This document shows, piece after piece, positions 63,201-64,000 of a stretch of 64,000 bases of DNA (the first letter of the stretch is position 1; each line of letters opens with the position of its first letter). Under the pieces are notes generated by a model. That model saw nothing but the letters and a program-made list of their open reading frames with translations. It searched no databases and was not told the origin of the DNA. The position numbers and the translations under genes were made by a program. The stretch comes from Candidatus Zixiibacteriota bacterium (GTDB lineage Bacteria > Zixibacteria > MSB-5A5 > GN15 > PGXB01), in assembly GCA_016933695.1 (NCBI GenBank), contig JAFGAL010000021.1:1-64000 (forward strand), in the 5' to 3' direction.

Positions 63201-63367
63201 ATATCCGACGGCCGTCATGGGGAGCATATACGCTGGACATGGAGGATACCGACCTGTATCCGCGTCGGCCGGATATATATGTTGATAACACGCTGGATGA
63301 CTTCATCAACGGCCGTGATCCACAACTGGTTCGGGCCGTAAAAGAGCTTCTGCCGGAATTGCAATAG
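60221..63367 (+). CDS. Exported tricorn-like S41 peptidase with TolB propeller and PDZ domain
   Basis: 1048 residues. The TTG at 60221 is chosen because GGAGG lies 7 bases upstream and because it gives a clean signal peptide (ending TGISEE); a frame from 60173 would add 16 residues. Propeller blades come first ('PALSPDGNTIAFSYLGDIWT', 'PQFSPDGSKIMFTSRRYDN'), then a second propeller, a Lys/Glu/Asp-rich linker (about 545-565), a tricorn core-like region with the Ser-His pair in 'GELRASHLDVY', a PDZ domain ('DSPADRAGIKPGQYIKTIDG') and the S41 core with the catalytic Ser957 in 'YAASNSEILAEGF'. Tricorn of archaea is cytosolic; this one should act in the periplasm on peptides. Confidence 0.92.
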   Translation: MTRFTTMVFCMAILIIGLAATGISEEIRYARYPALSPDGNTIAFSYLGDIWTVPAIGGKAVRLTVHPAEDIRPQFSPDGSKIMFTSRRYDNYDVFIIPAKGGEPTQLTVNSATDIGTSWFAGGDSVLFTSRRDGWRDIFKVSVNGGMPIKLTGYPHEQEYNGRMTSDGRYLLYNTGSGMSRWWRRDLRGSRNADIFLLDRNAETFTSRRLTEFAGHDVWPVLNESKNELYFISCRGDWAQVWKTSLDGGEAVVMTAFTDDGAQWLNSNPQGTLLVFEQNFEIWTLNPETETLTRVPIEIESDDIVNPTEQKLFNDRVEYYALSPDGKKIVTVVHGELYLIPAEEPKAGRRITFTTARELYPAWGADSKTVYYGSDRNGNYDIYAVDVTSGEETRLTDHVANDVKPIPSPDGKYLVFLRGLNQLVRHDLETNKETVWIDGMFSDLGVEPTIEYDWSGDSRWLTFTMSGPTYESDIYIVGLEGEALNVSKFHGWNYRPRFSDDGKVLYYSVGTREWQKTYQIDLMPRPVEFFESAIDSLFMEKEEETKDDKKDDSKKAEIKTVEIDFDRIETRRNQAFKLDASSTYPVLTPDGKQYLFVASILGKPEIWSVKTEDDPDLKQITHSGKEKKYLTVTSDGKDILYLEGGKIYRCGIENGKTTALVFTAPLEIDLQANNFQKYIEAWQLLNSYFYDPAFHGADWVLAKNKYQPLFDKVRTDADFEDILLELMGELRASHLDVYVNYSRPNARINTGKLGIELNYHELDRRGVYEIVEVYADSPADRAGIKPGQYIKTIDGVTLSRNVNINSLLAGTIDHRLSVGIAEQVNGAPNEVFVKPISWSGALDLWYKDWVRERRRLVDSLSNGRLAYIHVPAMSQDKLQTFIEELVAVAEDKEGLILDVRDNGGGNIAVHLLGMLERVPYVLRNFRGFPVTSENKMRSKALEKPMTLLINEYAASNSEILAEGFRQLGLGKIIGTPTAGGVIGTASYALIDGTNIRRPSWGAYTLDMEDTDLYPRRPDIYVDNTLDDFINGRDPQLVRAVKELLPELQ

Positions 63368-63426
63368 CATTAAAAGACAGTAATCATGCCAACGGGCCGC
63401 ATAATAGTGGAAATATCCTTGTTTCC

Positions 63427-63456
63427 TTGACAAGCGACATTGTCCTGTTCTATATT
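63427..63456 (+). promoter_or_regulatory. Promoter for the terminal lipoprotein gene
   Basis: TTGACA at 63427-63432, an 18-base spacer and TATATT at 63451-63456. The start codon at 63486 lies about 30 bases downstream. Confidence 0.55.
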
Positions 63457-63485
63457 ATGCAAACATCATCACCTGACAGATATTA

Positions 63486-64000
63486 ATGAATCGAATACGC
63501 ATATCGCTGATACTCACGCTTATTGCCCTGTTTATGGGCGGTTGTACGCGGGAAACGGCAACCGCCACAAACAACATGCTTCCCATTGTCGATGACCCGC
63601 TGGTCCTGGAATACCGTTTCAATATCGAAGATGAAGTAACCAACTCCAATCCCACGGCCGTCTACCCGATTGACATTTACGGAGATGGACGTCAGGGGGC
63701 AGTGGTTGTCGGCAATATGTGGCGTCCTCCCGTTGTCCAGAGCCTGATCATTTTTTACGCCGACATTCACCGCCAGCAGGCGCTGCATCAGATCAATATC
63801 AATACGGCGGGGCTGTCGCCGCCGTATATTTGCGATATCAATCATGACGGCGTTCAGGAAGTCCTGACCACCTACAACATGAACGACAGCCTCTGGCTGG
63901 AAATTTTCCGGCTGGACAGCGGCAGTATTTACCGTCGCTTTGTCGCCACCGGTATCGACCGTGACGGAAGCGGCAACTGGGACGGCCACGGCGGCGTCGT
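63486..64000 (+). CDS. Lipoprotein with FG-GAP-like repeats, cut by the window end
   Basis: A frame of 171 complete codons is open to the window edge. It begins with a hydrophobic signal and a lipobox-like 'ALFMGGC', so Cys20 is probably lipidated. After it come segments such as 'YPIDIYGDGRQGAVVVGN' and 'CDINHDGVQEVLTTY', typical of FG-GAP/VCBS-like blades. It is likely a surface-facing or periplasmic lipoprotein. The C-terminus is beyond the window. Confidence 0.8.
   Translation, partial: MNRIRISLILTLIALFMGGCTRETATATNNMLPIVDDPLVLEYRFNIEDEVTNSNPTAVYPIDIYGDGRQGAVVVGNMWRPPVVQSLIIFYADIHRQQALHQININTAGLSPPYICDINHDGVQEVLTTYNMNDSLWLEIFRLDSGSIYRRFVATGIDRDGSGNWDGHGGV

Overview
The window is about 64 kb of a Gram-negative bacterial chromosome. 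Outer-membrane machinery is abundant: a TonB-dependent receptor, an OmpA-family porin, a C-terminal Omp85-like barrel and many signal peptides. Five exported proteins end in dockerin-like calcium-binding repeats built on a 'NLLDILYLI' core. With the TolB/tricorn-type propeller proteins and the tail-fibre-like 'GIGT' repeat protein, this recalls candidate phylum Zixibacteria or a relative in the FCB group. That placement is inference from protein style, because no rRNA or other phylogenetic marker was checked. Plausible sigma-70-type promoters and hairpin/T-tract terminators are visible at several places.

Layout. 1-6.2 kb: a YCII/SRPBCC fusion, a Tat-exported ferredoxin-fused aldo/keto reductase, a PAF-acetylhydrolase-like protein without the usual nucleophile, a DUF4416 protein and a short QueG-like Fe-S protein, bracketed by two inverted copies of an intergenic repeat. 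6.2-13.1 kb: murA, a very large metalloprotease-propeller-barrel fusion, an OmpA protein with thrombospondin type-3 repeats, and an RRM RNA-binding protein. 13.4-16.1 kb: a Lon-related ATP-dependent protease and tRNA-Glu(CTC).

16.2-22.3 kb holds the most distinctive locus, a putative RiPP (ribosomally made, post-translationally modified peptide) operon. It has its own promoter, an unlisted 36-residue precursor with four cysteines and a perfect Shine-Dalgarno sequence, a palindrome, two radical SAM/SPASM maturases, a B12-binding-type radical SAM enzyme and an ABC exporter. 22.3-24.4 kb: two secreted dockerin-like proteins. 24.5-27.7 kb: a glycyl radical enzyme whose active-site set matches trans-4-hydroxy-L-proline dehydratase (HypD), with its activase. 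27.8-30.2 kb: a PAS-LuxR regulator and class I fructose-bisphosphate aldolase.

30.5-34 kb: a translationally coupled pair of exported TldD/TldE-like proteins. 34-36.8 kb: a giant MutL-family ATPase. 37-45 kb: a signalling operon of TonB receptor, YfiR, a CHASE8-like/HAMP histidine kinase and a six-PAS hybrid kinase. 45.3-52.1 kb: secreted FG-GAP, M6 metalloprotease, tail-fibre-like and small dockerin-like proteins. 52.2-64 kb: aldehyde dehydrogenase, a small membrane protein, pyruvate dehydrogenase E1 (aceE), an exported zinc-ribbon barrel protein, a degenerate SGNH-like protein, an EamA transporter, a tricorn-like protease, and a lipoprotein cut by the window edge.

As a whole this is a heterotroph with heavy investment in envelope proteolysis and secreted proteins. 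Hydroxyproline dehydration would suit a peptide or protein diet (inference).
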